Assembly: GCA_039654915.1 (NCBI GenBank)
Contig: CM077598.1
Location: 72,816,041-72,880,040, forward strand
Direction of reading: 5' to 3'
From: Aquilaria yunnanensis
Taxonomy: Eukaryota > Streptophyta > Magnoliopsida > Malvales > Thymelaeaceae
DNA: 64,000 nt
Part shown: in pieces, positions 10,046 through 21,718 of the stretch
Numbering within the stretch: position 1 is the first letter of the stretch
Layout of the letters: each line of letters opens with the position of its first letter
Notes under the pieces: generated by a model
What the model was told of the DNA's origin: nothing
What the model saw: only the letters and a program-made list of their open reading frames with translations
Databases searched by the model: none
Made by a program: the position numbers and the translations under genes

Positions 10046-10297
10046 AAAAATGAGTCTGAAAATGGATGAAAACAGTTTCCAGAGAAAAACTCAAAAGAAC
10101 ACAAGGATCAAAGCGCTCTGAAAAACAAAAACCCACCGAAAGATTTGCCAAAATCTGAGGACGCCGTCGTGAAAGCTGGCTGGAAAAAAGCTCTGATTAA
10201 GGTAGCTCCACCACAGAAAGCAAGAAAGTGCAAGAACAGGGGCAAAGCAGAGAGAAGAGCAGAAGAGAAAGCAAAAGGAACTTATGATGGAGTGGGC

Positions 10298-10441
10298 TAT
10301 TTATAAGCCAAAGGTGGGTAACCGAAACATCGTCATAAGTACCCTTTGGAGGCGAACCGTCGCCGTAACTGCTCTCTGCACCTGAAAAGGCGCGCCCTCT
10401 GTAACCGACCCGACTCTCCTCCAATGGCAAAGCGCCACGTG
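10298..10441 (-). promoter_or_regulatory. Promoter of the antisense gene of element 1
   Basis: On the minus strand TATAAATA lies at 10298-10305, about 250 bp before the ATG at 10045. Upstream are a CCAAT box (near 10420, seen as ccaat on the + strand) and a CACGTG G-box at 10436-10441. Element 4 has the same arrangement (TATA at 62972-62979, CACGTG near 62837), and element 2 has TATATATA at 20001-20008 with CACGTG boxes near 20132. The antisense gene therefore seems to carry its own promoter, independent of the LTR. Confidence 0.65.
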
Positions 10442-10609
10442 TCAACCGCTGCGCGAAAATGGGGGACACGTCCTCCAAACGTCCCTTGAAAGCTGGGACA
10501 CATCTTCTGACATCTCTGGAAAACTGGGACGAAACTGGGACGCGCCGCTCAGACTGACACGCTTGGCCAAACAGACCTGCAGAAACAAAGAGCAGGCCAC
10601 CTCGAGGAC

Positions 10610-10762
10610 GCCAAGAAACAGGCTATGGCCGAACAGCCCATGACCTTCGGGCAAGAGGTGTATCTTCGGCACAGGCTCCACCTCGAAGACACCAAAGAAC
10701 AGGCCAAGGCCGAAGAGCCCATGATCTTCGGGCAAAAGGCACATCCTCGGAACAGGCTAAGC
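10610..10762 (+). repeat. About 66-bp repeat pair upstream of the antisense promoter
   Basis: Two adjacent diverged units share gac-gcc/acc-aagaa-caggc, then gccgaa-agcccatgaccttcgggcaa. They lie between the antisense gene and the 3' LTR. The same pair is present in element 4 at about 62520-62670 in reverse orientation. Confidence 0.6.
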
Positions 10763-10830
10763 TTCCAAAGAAACTCCCATACACAACCTCGGAAAGAGAT
10801 GCAAAACCGAAGTCTTCACTTCGGCTTTCC

Positions 10831-10840
10831 AAAGGGGGGA
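10831..10840 (+). other. Polypurine tract of element 1
   Basis: AAAGGGGGGA ends three bases (atg) before the 3' LTR. It would prime plus-strand DNA synthesis. Element 2 (near 20454-20462) and element 4 (reverse strand, 62431-62440) have the same tract and the same atg spacer. Confidence 0.8.
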
Positions 10841-10843
10841 ATG

Positions 10844-11723
10844 TGATAGCCAAACGCTATCGCCTCTATCTGGCCGAACTCCCTGCCACAATGATGGCCA
10901 GAAGAAGCTGGCGCTACCCGAGAAAAGGTGCGATCAGGCACCTCGGGAGATAGCCGAAGAGCTCAGAGCCCGGCACACTAGGAAAGCCCGAGGACACTAC
11001 TCGCCCCCCCAAGGTTGTGAACAGATCGCCTTTGGAAAAACGGCACCAGACATAGCGAGCCGAACATGATATCCCCGAAGGCGGAACTCCCTGAAACTGG
11101 GAACCCCCGAACTGAGGGCTTGTTTCCCGAAGAGGCTCTATCTGAACTAAAGGATGACCTCACCCAGGGACCTCGGGAGTACGGTAGGAGCATTTATGGA
11201 AGCATTTAAGGAAGCCTCTGACACGTCCTTTCGCAGACGTCATAAAGCCGCCTGAATAGGCGCTCTGACACACGGACGCCATCAGAATCACATCATGGCC
11301 CATCTCAGTACGTGGCTCAGGGCAACCTGCTACCAGCTATCTGTCTCCTACGCCCAGAAACTCAGGGAACATCCGACCGAACACGTGTCGTGATTTGAAC
11401 GGGCTAGGCACTCCTATAAATACCAGGAATTAATACTTGGCAGGAGGCTGGTTGGTTGGCAAAGCATTGCTCCCACACTCTGAGAAAACTACCAGGCGAG
11501 ACTCTTCAGCCCTTTGTGCTATTTCCTCTGCCTTTTCTGAGCCACCACTGACTTGGGCGTCGGAGGCTCCCCCCCCAGAAAAACACTCCGGGGGCCTCCT
11601 AACCCTTTGTTTCTGAGCTTTCAGGCACTCTCCTTTGGGCTATCCATTCCACCAGGCGTTCTTCCTCCCAGAAGTCTCTCCACCAGTCACCATGACTATA
11701 AACGATGAGGCCCCTGGCCATCA
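10844..11723 (+). repeat. 3' LTR of gypsy element 1
   Basis: 880 bp, the same length as the 5' LTR at 619-1498, with about 18 base differences counted by eye. TATA box at 11415-11422. It ends in ggccatca, directly followed by the imperfect target duplication ataac and the rest of LTR-R. Confidence 0.95.
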
Positions 11724-11920
11724 ATAACCCGCTCCACAATAATACTAGACCAGGAACGTTTAAGAATATCATTATTCTAGGGTTACAATTATCTTTGTTG
11801 AGTTACGCAGAAACAAAACGACAAACATAATTGTTGGATTAATGCCTTAATAAAATATCGTGACTCAATGTGCAAAAATACAATTATCTTATGATTGGCT
11901 TTTTGGGCACAACACTAACA
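11724..11920. mobile_element. LTR-R copy A, right part
   Basis: Continues the LTR broken at 618. It ends cacaacactaaca, identical to the right ends of the copies at 34715 and 49803. The next base is already gypsy pol of element 2, so LTR-R had inserted into element 2 before element 1 inserted into LTR-R. The right-hand target site would be agaga (11921-11925); the left one is outside the window. Confidence 0.88.
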
Positions 11921-14223
11921 AGAGACTCACGGGGAGAATCACATCTCTCAGCAGATTTATCTCCAGATATGGAGATCACTGCCGACCATTCTTTAAAGTC
12001 CTCACTATGGCAGCAAAAAACGGTGGTGACCAGGGTCCTGAGGCGCATCCTTGGAATGAAGACTGCCAAAAAGCCTGGGAAGGGCTTAAGGTGTACCTAA
12101 CTCGTCTGTCGACACTCCGGCAGCCATGGGAAAGGGAACACCTCATACTACACCCTGCCGTCTTCGAAAAAGCGCTAAGTTCAGTCCTTGTGAGGGAAGA
12201 GGGGGCGAAGCAATGGCCAGTATATTATGTGAGCAAGTCCCTGCACGGTGCCGAGGTCTGGTACCCCGTACTACAAAAGGCTATTTGCGCCCTGGTGCTT
12301 GCAGGCAGAAGGCTACAACCGTATTTCTAAGGCCACCCCATTATTGTTCGAAGCAACCTACCTCTTCAAGACATCATGAAGAAGGTAGACCACTCGGGAA
12401 GGCTTTCGAAGTGGTGCATTGAGCTTGGCGAGTATGATATTACCTATAAGCCGAGGAAGGCAATAAAAGCTCAAGCTTTACCGAATTTCATTGCCGAAGT
12501 ACCCATTGCCGAAGAAAGTCAACCCGACCTCGGGAATAAGAAACCTAAGTGGACTCTGTTCGTCGATGGGGCCCCTGGCTCTAAACATCAAGGAGCTGGA
12601 GTAATCCTTCGCGATCCCGAAGGTATGGAAGTTATGAAAGCCATCAAATTCGGGTTTAACGTCACCAACAATATGGCAGAATATGAAGCCCTCATAGCAG
12701 GGTTACGCCTTGCTAGAAGAATTGGCGTAAGAAACCTAAAGGACCACAGCGATTCTTAGCTAATGGTCCAACAGATGGCAGGAGACTATAGCACGAAGGA
12801 CCCAACTTTGGCAAAGTATCACGAGCTTGTATCAAAGCTCATTCAAAAGCTCGACGCAGTACACATTGAAAACATGCCTCGCCGAGACAATGTTGAAGCA
12901 AATAGTCTGGCCAAGTCAAAAAAGTCCACTGAAATACTAAGTCACCCGAGCATAGCAATAATGAGCATAGCAACCCTGGAAAGAGGATGGAAAAGTCTCA
13001 TAAAAAAGTATCTTACAACCTTGGAGCTTCCCGAAGACCCTCGCGAAGCAGCAAAAGTCTGAAGGCGTTCCGGATGATATTTTCTAATCGAGGAAGAGTT
13101 ATACCGACAGGGGTACGCAAGTCCACTACAAAGGTATGTCAGCAAAGAGGACATAGAGATAGTCCTCGAAGAAGTCCACGAGCGGGCTTGTGGTTCACAC
13201 ATTGGAACTGACCCCTTGGCAGGAGTAATACTCTGCCAGGGGTACTTCTGGCCCACCCTAAGAAAGAACGCGAGGCAGTTTGTCCAGAAATGTGATAATT
13301 GCCAAAGACATGCCAACGTCCAGAGCCTACCCTTGGAATTGATAACCTCGGCTAACTACCCTTGTCCCTTTGCAGTATGGGGCAATGACCTCATCGGGCC
13401 ACTCCCGACTGCATTCGGAGGAGTAAAGTTCTGTGTGGTCGTAATAGATTACTTCACTAAATGGGTCGAGACAGAGCCCCTAACAACCATTCCGGCAACG
13501 GACATACAAAAATTCATCTGGAAGAGCATTGTATGTAGATTCGGCATACCGAGGGTGATAGTGGCCGACAATGGTTCCCAGTTTGTTGACAAGGGATTCC
13601 AAGAATTCATCACCGACCTCGGGATAAAAATGCACTTCGCCCTGGTAACTCATCCTCAAAGCAACGGACAAGTAGAGGTGTCCAACAGAACGATAAAAGA
13701 TGGTCTGAAAAAGAGATTAAGGGAAGCAAAGGGAAAATGGCCATGAGAACTTCCTAGTGTGCTATGGAGCTATCAGACAACACCCCGAAGGGCCACAGGT
13801 GAGACACCTTTCTCACTTGTCTTTGGCACGGAGGCCATTATCCCTATCGAGGTGGTTCAGCCATCGGTTAGGATACAAGTGTTCGATGAAGAAGGAAACA
13901 ACCTCGGGCTGAGAACTAAGCTCGACCTAATTGACAAACACAGAGAAGTGGCCGAGCTTAGAAGAAAAGCTTTTCAACAAAGGGTAGCCATGGCTGCAAA
14001 CTTGCGTGTCAGGCCAAAAGGAATCACAAAGGGAGACCTTGTTCTCCAAAAGGCAGAGTTTGAACCCCAAAAACCATCTCATGGAGTACTTCGGGCAAAC
14101 TGGGAAAGGTCTTATTTGGTCCTTGATGAAGTATGGCCAGGAGTCTATACGCTCGGCGATGCCGAAGGTGGAGAATTAAAGAACACATGGCACTCAGATA
14201 CTCTGAAGAAATTCTATACTTAG
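11921..14223 (+). pseudogene. Pol remnant of element 2: RT end, RNase H, archaeal-type RNase H, integrase
   Basis: All parts read in one frame, with no frameshift, but stops lie at 12328-12330 (TAA), 12757-12759 (TAG), 13060-13062 and 13075-13077 (TGA), and 13744-13746 (TGA). The sequence enters at RLTGRITSLSRFISRYG, the RT-RNase H connection. It continues through YYVSKSLHGAEV (RNase H), WTLFVDGAPGSKHQGAGVI (second RNase H), KCDNCQRHAN (integrase zinc finger) and the integrase core with VWGNDLIGP, VADNGSQF and HPQSNGQVEVSN. It ends at a natural stop at 14221-14223. Non-functional; useful as an independent reference for the breaks in element 1. Confidence 0.88.
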
Positions 14224-14646
14224 AATTTTTTTCAGGAAATTGTACACTAAGAAATTTCTAAGTACAAAAAAGCTTTCTGAGGAAAATTGCCCCACCTAAG
14301 AAATCTAACCGAACAAGGCACGAGTGTTTGCTTGTGAAAATCACACATTGTCCCCGAAGGCGCGTCAGCTAAACATGGCTAATAAAAATGGCCCAAGCTC
14401 TGCTAGAACCACTTTTGCGCCAAACATGGTTAATGAAAGGCGCGAAAAAATATCTTCCCGAGGGTCCTAGACCAAAAATGGTCAAATTAACCCTTGGAAC
14501 CGGAGATTATTTAAAGGAAAACTTGTCTTGAGCCTTAGCCGAATTTCAGAACGAAAAAATATATTCTATTAAAAGGCGCTTTGTTACAAGGAGGAGATTA
14601 CAAGAAAAAGGTTACAAAGAAAAAGAGAAATCGAAGCCCTGGACAC
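14224..14646 (+). other. 3' non-coding region of element 2
   Basis: AT-richer spacer between the pol stop and the antisense gene. It has a weak internal duplication around acatggctaat/acatggttaat (about 14373 and 14425) and lacks the long tandem array of element 1. No gene seen. Confidence 0.6.
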
Positions 14647-17600
14647 CTAAAGGGCCCCGCCTTCGTGAGATGTCCCACCCCCAGCATCTTTTGTTGCAGT
14701 CTTCGATGCCGAAGGAGGAGCAAAGGGCAGGTTGAGATGATCAATCTTTGACCAGGCCCAACGAGGCCCTTCAGGGATGTCCAGAACAGCTAAGAAGGAT
14801 AATTCAAGGTTGGGGTACTTCGCCAAGACTTGGTGCCGAGCAAGACAAAAGCTGTCACACCCCACACAGGCCCTGGCCTATTCACCCTCTATAACACTCA
14901 GCCCTTCTTTGGTTAGAGTTGCCAACTAAGAGGTTTCCTAAGTGTTGTTATTAACTTCTAAATTTGGCCAACCTTTATTAGCGGACTTTAAGTCTTATTT
15001 TCTTAAGGTATTGGACCTGGGAGGTGGCCCAGGAGGCTTTTAGGTGGCTGCATAATTACTTGCAATAGAAGCAACATTCACAACTACTAACTTGCAGTAC
15101 AAGTAAAGCTGGAAGAAACAACTTGCAATCAAAGCAAGGCAAACGCTTTTATATTTAAGTGTCTAGGATGTGTGATGATCAAGTGTACTACTTACTACAT
15201 GACAACCAAGAAGCCCATAATACCATAAGGTTTGAAAATTTAAATTTAGATGCACATGAGCATTCGGCCATGAATAACACATAAGAGTTCTTAACCAGAA
15301 AACACATCCAACATTTACATAAACATGCCATGAACTGGCCCATGAGTATTTAATATATACATAAGCAAAATCCACCATAACCAAGCATACTTGGTGAACA
15401 AAACCCTTCCATTAAATCAAAACCTAAGGAAACCCGAGGCTACCACCATATACACAAAGGGAAAGAGTAGTCTACAAGGGTACTCCTAACTTTGCCAAAC
15501 CATTACTAGCCCATGGTCACTCTCACCAAGTCATGCTTACAACCCAAGTTTCCTACTCACCAAAAAGTACCTTGAGTGTGCCATAGGGCAAGAAACACTG
15601 CAAGACAAGACCTATGGCCATGTTCATAGTCATGAAGGTAAAGACCACTATCAGAGCAACAGTCCACACATCCATAGCTGCAGTCCTAGAAGTATCCCAC
15701 ACTAACCAGGCCTGCAAAACTTAGAACATAAGTTTCGGCCGAAACCTTGAACAAAGACTTGTAAATGTAATAACTTAATCAAGCCAAGCACATCTTTGGC
15801 ACATACCTTAGTACACAAGCACTACTCACACACAAGCTAGTAAACCAAGCAAGGACTACTCAAGCTGTATATCCTTTCCTGAAATAAGAAACATATATGG
15901 GCATGAGTATTAAACTCAGTACGATTCACAACTGACCATATTGGTCTATTTAGTTAAGTCCAAGACTTAACCTTCATAGCTTACTTGTCCTGCAAGAAAA
16001 CATAGAAAACACAGAAACACAATATACACATATAATAAATGTAACATAATGAGTATAACTAAGCTACTTATAACATGTTAGCACACACAAACAAACAATC
16101 AAGCACACAAACGCACACACACACCACAATGACCATTCGGCCAATTTCACCAGCATGTGTCCATGTGCACTTTTTTCACTTCCATCTTCACAACATCACT
16201 CCCATTCCACTAGAGCTCTAAATTCACTAGCAAGTTGGCTTCCCTCACTAGGAATTTTAACACATGCCCATAATTGATTGGCTAACCAAATTACAAACCG
16301 AATCTCCTCAATAATGCCCATCAAGTAACTAAGATCACATAGCAATTTTTTTAACCATCACTTAGTTACTTTATTTACTTGTTCATGGAATAATTACCAA
16401 GCAAACAAGTAAAATGTGAATCCTACCTTCTCAAACACAAGCTTGAGTTCTCGGTTGAGTACGTCTCTAAGCTTCCAAACCAAGGTTGCCTAGCATAACA
16501 AGGCCATCACTTAGCCATTCTAATCACTTGATCATGGACATTTACCAAGAAAACAAATGAGTTTATGAAGCTATACCTCTAATTTGAGCTTGAACACTCT
16601 CGGCTAGCCTTGCACTTTTCAAAGATTCAACTTCAACTTGGGTTTCTTGGTCACCTAATGTCGAAAATGAAGACACCAAGCCTGGTTTCATGTCCAAGCT
16701 TCACTTTCACCTCAAATTGGCATCAATTTCGGTAGCAATTCTTCATGAACACCAAGAACATGCAAACTTCCTAGACATTTCAAGTTTCGGCCATCAAAAC
16801 CAAAACACTACCAAGACCGAAAACAACTTGTTTAATTTGCTTAATGGGAGACATGGTAGCTGGTTATGGACACTTATCCAAAAAATGGTTTAATACACCA
16901 TTTAATCTCATATTAATTTGCGTGGTACATTTCACCCCTCACAAATCCATGGCTCCACTTTAGTCACAAAAGTACATTTTCCTTTTTGACATTAATCTTA
17001 GCTCATGGCCTAAATTGCCAAGCTTTAAGCAAAATAGCTAAAAATGGTCATTAACCCATGTATATTTCGGCCAAACCAAAACATTAACTATTAGTTAAAC
17101 TAAGTAATTTATGGCATGGTGGAAGACATCATCATAACCGGCCATCAAAGTCATCAAAGAATTGGTCTAATTCTTCATTTCTCCTTGCACTTTCTTGCAT
17201 GGCCGAGATTACTAGTTTAAGTTTCATGGTTTCAATTGCATCACTAGTTCAAGAGTGCATTGTAGTCTTCCAACTTTATTTCTTTCCAAACTCAACATAG
17301 TCTTCCATTTAAGAGCACCTAAGGCACATAGTTTTGTAGTCTTGCATTCACATCGCTATTACCTTGTTCAAATGAGTCCCTCTTGTATTTAATTGTATGT
17401 TTCTTATTTTTCTTGGCCTTAGCCAAGTACTGAAGGGTGGTCCTAACAAAATCCATCTTGATAAGCGACCTTGGTAGCTTGATCTGCCTTGTCTTTTTTT
17501 ACGGACAAGTCATCCAGCTCATTCCTCAACTCGGCGACCTCCTTCTCGAGCTTCTTCATCTTCTTCTTCGTCTTTGTCTCCTTCTTTAGTGCCTCGACCT

Positions 17601-19720
17601 TGGCCTGAAGCTCGGCATTGTCAACAAGGGCCTTCGTTAGGAGAGAAGAGTCTTCCTCCTTCTCCTTTTGATAGGCCTCGTTGGCCGAAGTCAGCTCAAC
17701 AACCTTCGTGCCAAGGTCAGACATCTTCTAGGAGAAATCCTTCAAGAGCTCCTCCTGACCCTTCAAGAACTCCTCCCGAAGTTTGGCAACCTCCTCCTTG
17801 GCTATTCTACTCAACTCAGCATTCTTGATGACAGAGTTGGCACAAAATACCTTGGCCTTATTCAGACGATCTTCAGCCCAAGATCGGACCGAAGACTGTT
17901 TTGCTGCCCAAGCTCTGAAATATCTGCTATACGCCAAGAGCTGTAAAAAAATGGGGGGGAAGGACATTTGGTAAAGATGCACAAGGAAAACCAAACACTT
18001 AGAAAAATTTGGAGAAAAGATGAAGGGTCTGGAAAGTACCTGGGCAGCGTCCTCGGACATCCTCGTTGCGAGGATCTCCACGTTCGGGCACTCATCGCCA
18101 TTTGGGTGAGCACGCCCCTCACCATTTGGGGAGCCATTTGTTGGCTGTCTTCGGAGAACAAATTCATGTCCTCCGTGAAAGACCAAAAAGGCTCCCTCGA
18201 AACCTTATCCTTTGGGATATGAGAGTCCCAAAGGGCCCTCCTCCGAGCGTGCTCCACCATCCATGTCAAGAGCACCAGTTCTTCTGCAAAGTCATGACGT
18301 AGTTCCATCAGTACATTGTCCCTTAGCCATATGTCTATAAGATTGAGAGTGCTAAAAATGTCTAAGTTTATAAAGAAATGGCTAAGGGGCAAACCTGGCG
18401 GAACCTCGGCCACGTCATCGTCGGAGTTGTGGACCTCTTCCACTTCGGCAGGGACGTGTTTGCCCTTGCTTCTTCTGCGCTCCTCGAGCTCTTCAGCAGA
18501 AGGGGCCCCCGCCAAAGAACCCAAAAGGTCCGTTGAAGTGGTAGGACTACGGGGAGTGGAGTTGATGGCTAGCTTCGGCGGCAGGTCGACCTGGAGCTCA
18601 GGCTGGTCCCCAACCTCCACAATGTCTTCCGAAGGTGGGGGAAGAAGGTCCTTCTTCGCCTTCTTGGCCGAAGACGGCCCGCCCCCAGACGCCTTTCTCC
18701 TCTTTGGGGCCGCTTTCTTCTGTTCCCCCTTCTCAGCTTGACCAAGGAAGAGGGATTTGTAGAAGACGAATGACTGGTCGCCCATCTCTGAAAAAAGGGA
18801 AAAAATATCACTGTAAGTCCAAAGGGATACATATACCAAAAATTTGGAAAGTAACTTACTCTAAAAAACGGCTTCATAAGTGAGCTCCTTCCGAAGAAGC
18901 ATCACCAGCCAGGACTTCTTCCCGTCGATGGCAGGAGCTGGCATGCTGAGATCGGTTTTATGCTCCTTGAGCACCCCTAGCTCCCGAAGAACCTATTCGG
19001 TCATAAGGTTCCACCTAATGGGGAAGGGATATAAGGAGCGTGGCGGGACCTCAGCATCCCAGTCGGCGACAGCTCGGATACGGTTGTCGAAATCCTCAAA
19101 CCTCGATGCTAACTCAGGAGTTAGCAACTTCTTGGGATCAACAACGTCCGTCTCCAGCGTCCCCCAGGCCCACCTAGTCGGCACGTGTGACCATGCCTCC
19201 GCCACCTTCAGGAAGAAGAACTTCCTTTGCCACCATCGCCAACTATCTCTAGTGTCAAAGGTGAACATGTATTTTTTGCTCCCAGATCCCCGAGGTAGCA
19301 TGAAATAGAAGCCACCCTTTGGGACCGAATAGAGCTTGTAGTACTGCATGAAAATGATGAAGTGGGGTTCTATCTTAAAACCCCACACATGCAGAGAAAA
19401 GTGTTGAAGTAACAATAGGAGTTGGGAGGAAGCTGATTCACGGTTATGCCATGCAATTGGCAAAAGTCGCAAAATCATCTTCGGCGGGGGAAACCGAAGT
19501 CCGGCCTTCAGTTGGGCTCGAAAATAGTAACCTCCCCACTATTATTCATGAAGCTGAAATGGCCGGGACGGGGTAGACTGATAATGGCATAAGAAGGAAG
19601 AAAAAACTTAGTTGTCCACTTCGCTAATTTCTCTGAAGTGGTACAACATGGGTGAGACATAAGAAGGAGCCAGCTCTCGGGAGTAGTTTGGATGGACATG
19701 AGGGGGATAGGGGAAGACAT
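14647..19720 (-). pseudogene. Antisense gene of Tat element 2, broken and interrupted
   Basis: Second copy of the antisense gene. Read on the minus strand, it begins at 19720 with a region matching LMSHPCCTTSEKLAKW, then is frameshifted near 19515 and again around 19380-19450. It recovers GGFYFMLPRGSGSKKYMFTF and ends exon 1 just before a gtaagt donor near 18860. Exon 2 (about 18786-18390) is Lys/Glu-rich. Exon 3 carries REPFWSFTEDMN. Exon 4 (from about 17972) is a coiled coil with a stop near 17725. At DGFC the gene is cut by a solo LTR (14853-17448) and resumes as LARHQVLAKYPNLELSFLAV to 14647. The same intron positions as in element 1 show that the gene structure is old. Not functional. 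Confidence 0.8.
14853..17448. mobile_element. Probable solo LTR (2.6 kb) inserted in the element 2 antisense gene
   Basis: It starts tgtcacacccc and ends ggtcctaaca (TG...CA). Flanks are aaagc (14848-14852) and aaatc (17449-17453), a 5-bp duplication with one mismatch. Removing it rejoins the antisense reading frame at the same codon as in element 1. There is no protein-coding content and the interior is AT-rich. Ends of the type tgtcacaccc/ggt..taaca resemble long LTRs of plant chromovirus (Tekay-like) elements; the family is inferred. Confidence 0.65.
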
Positions 19721-20000
19721 ATTCGGCTAAAAGAAACGACCTCGGGAAAGAATGTCAGGCGACTTCGGGAATAAGAAAAAGACTTCGGAATCTAGAAAAA
19801 ATGGAAACCAAATAAACCGAGGGACCCCTGGAAGGGACCGAAACGTTTCCCGAAGTCAGGATTTTTAGACGCCATCATGAAAGGTTGCCGGAAATCGCTC
19901 TGTCGCTTGCACCGCCGCAGAACAGAAAGAAGAGCTCGAGAGCAAATGAAAACAGGACAGAAGCAAAGGAAAGCAATGGGGGCTATGAGGGGAAGGAAGG

Positions 20001-20008
20001 TATATATA
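20001..20008 (-). promoter_or_regulatory. TATA box of the element 2 antisense gene
   Basis: TATATATA about 280 bp before the antisense ATG at 19720, in the position of the element 1 TATA box. A duplicated block containing gaatcgtcgccata (20026 and 20058) and two CACGTG boxes near 20132 and 20138 lie upstream. Confidence 0.5.
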
Positions 20009-20466
20009 GACCAAAAAGGGGTAACCGAATCGTCGCCATAACTACCCTGCGAAGGCGAATCGTCGCCATATTTACCCCTCGAAGGTGAAAGGACGCGGCT
20101 GGTGTAACCGATGCAACTGCCCCCAAATCACCACGTGCCACGTGCCGTCTAACGCAGGAAATGAGGGCACACCTTTTAACACCGTGAAAACCTAGGCACG
20201 CATACTTGAAGCAATGCTCCTGACTACGAGACGTGATGGTCCACTGACCTGTAGCAGAAAACGTAAAGAAAGGAAACGCTCACCTCGAAGACACCAAGGG
20301 ACCAACCAGGGGGCAAGGAGTGACACCTACGGGCTATCTTGGCTGATAAGGCACACCTTCGGTGTTGAAGTGTCCCCCACACAGTGTCCTACTATGGGCC
20401 CTACAAGGTGCCCCCAAAAATTCTACAAGCCGAAGTCTCCACTTCGACTTTCCAAGGGGGGGCATG

Positions 20467-21333
20467 TGACAGCCGAAGCGCTGTTGCCCTTCAAACCCAC
20501 AAGCTCGGGTAGAGAGCCACCCTCGGTAAAGGTGGACGTCACCCCCAAGGAATAGAGCACCAACCTCGGGAAGGTGGATGCCTCGACCATTCGACCTCGG
20601 TGATCCATCATCACCCCCCGGGAGTTACAGTACCAACCTCGAGAATATGGTGCACCACCATCCTCGATAAGATGACCTAATCGGCTTTAGAGGAGGAAGA
20701 CTCTCCACCTCCGACAGGGGAAGACACCCCTGAAAGGGATCATCCGTGCCGAGGGGACTCGCGGATGATCGAAGCAACCTTGGGGAAAAACCCTCCTGTT
20801 CAGAAAAGGTCTCTTTTACCGAAGGGATCTCTAGAATACGACAAAAATGGTTAAGGAGACCCTGACACGCGGCCCTCATACACGTCTTGACACGTCGCTC
20901 TCGGACACGCCCTGACACGCAAACCTACTATGGCCCTGTCTCTTGGACAAGACGGCCTATAGCCGGCTAGAGGTCCCCATTCCTGAAGGTACGGACTACA
21001 TCTGACTAAACACGTGTCATGATCTGAGCAGGCTATGTCAGGCGGATTTCTCCTTACATCCTCCTATAAATATCTGGGAAATGGCCTCAGTAAAGGGGTG
21101 TTGGACTTTTAAGGGAAAACATACCTCCTATTCTTGCCATTCTTCATCTCACTAAATACTGACTTGGTCGTCGGAGGCTCCTCCCCCGAAAAAGTACTCT
21201 GGGGACCTCCTAACCCTTGTTTTTTGAGTATTTCAGGCAATCTCTCCTAGCAAGTCCCTTCTTCAGACGTTCCTCCCTTACCGAAAGTCTCTTCTAGTCT
21301 CACCATGTCATACAGCGAAGATGTTGACGGACA
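20467..21333 (+). repeat. 3' LTR of gypsy element 2
   Basis: Starts tgacagccgaag three bases after a purine tract (aagggggggc) and ends gacggaca. TATAAATA at 21065-21072, about 40 bp after an ACACGTGTC box, as in element 1. About 867 bp; its 5' partner is outside the window. The first bases form the same hairpin as the element 1 LTR but with compensating changes (acagc/gctgt instead of atagc/gctat). Confidence 0.85.
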
Positions 21334-21480
21334 TTAAGTTAGAAATTGAAAAGTATGAGATCATGACACACTAAAACCATGAGCACCTTTGGTATAATCG
21401 TGAGACATTGCACCTTCTGCTCTCTTAATTAGGAATTGAAGCCCTCTCGTTCCATTTTCGCTCCTAACTCTTAAATATTA
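21334..21480. other. AT-rich flank of element 2
   Basis: No gene or recognisable repeat. A short phrase, aaaaccatgagcacc, occurs here (21373) and again after the MITE (21749), suggesting local duplication. Confidence 0.4.
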
Positions 21481-21716
21481 CTCTTCCGTCTCAAATCCTT
21501 TGCATTATTTCAATTTTTTTATTTAAGTTTAATTTAAATTTATTTGTATTAATATTTGATAAATAAAATTTAAAAATTTTATTTTCAAAAACTACAAGAC
21601 TTATGGTTTTTAAATGTAATTTTTTAAATATTTGTAGAAAATATTAATATAAATAAATTTAAGTCAAAATTAAATAAAAAACAAACAAAAAGATACAAAA
21701 AAACTTGGGATGGATG
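21481..21716. mobile_element. Stowaway-like MITE
   Basis: A 236-bp AT-rich foldback. The left end ctcttccgtctcaaat pairs with the right end aaacttgggatggatg, and inner arms around ttaatttaaatttattt pair with aataaatttaagtcaaaatt. It is flanked by TA on both sides (21479-21480 and 21717-21718). End sequence and TA target fit Tc1/mariner Stowaway MITEs. No coding capacity. Confidence 0.65.
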
Positions 21717-21718
21717 TA

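Larger units (their letters stand above)
619..11723 (+). mobile_element. Ty3/gypsy LTR retrotransposon, Tat lineage (element 1, full length)
   Basis: An 11.1-kb element bounded by two 880-bp direct LTRs (619-1498 and 10844-11723), each starting TG and ending CA. A primer-binding site follows the 5' LTR and a polypurine tract precedes the 3' LTR. Order of parts: gag, zinc knuckle, protease, reverse transcriptase, RNase H, second (archaeal-type) RNase H, integrase, a 3' tandem-repeat array, an antisense spliced gene, then the 3' LTR. Integrase after RT-RNase H defines Ty3/gypsy; a second RNase H between RNase H and integrase, with a long antisense-gene-bearing 3' region, is known from the plant Tat lineage. 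A hand comparison of the LTRs gives roughly 18 mismatches in 880 bases, so insertion is fairly recent. Four in-frame stop codons interrupt gag-pol, so this copy is probably not autonomous. It lies inside LTR-R copy A. Confidence 0.93.
11921..21333 (+). mobile_element. Ty3/gypsy Tat-lineage element 2 (3' part)
   Basis: A relative of element 1 with the same order: end of RT, RNase H, second RNase H, integrase, short 3' non-coding part, antisense gene, PPT and 3' LTR (20467-21333). Its gag, protease and most of RT lie left of the window, separated by LTR-R copy A. A 2.6-kb solo LTR (14853-17448) splits its antisense gene. It is clearly more decayed than element 1, with five stops in the visible pol and frameshifts in the antisense gene. 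Confidence 0.88.
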
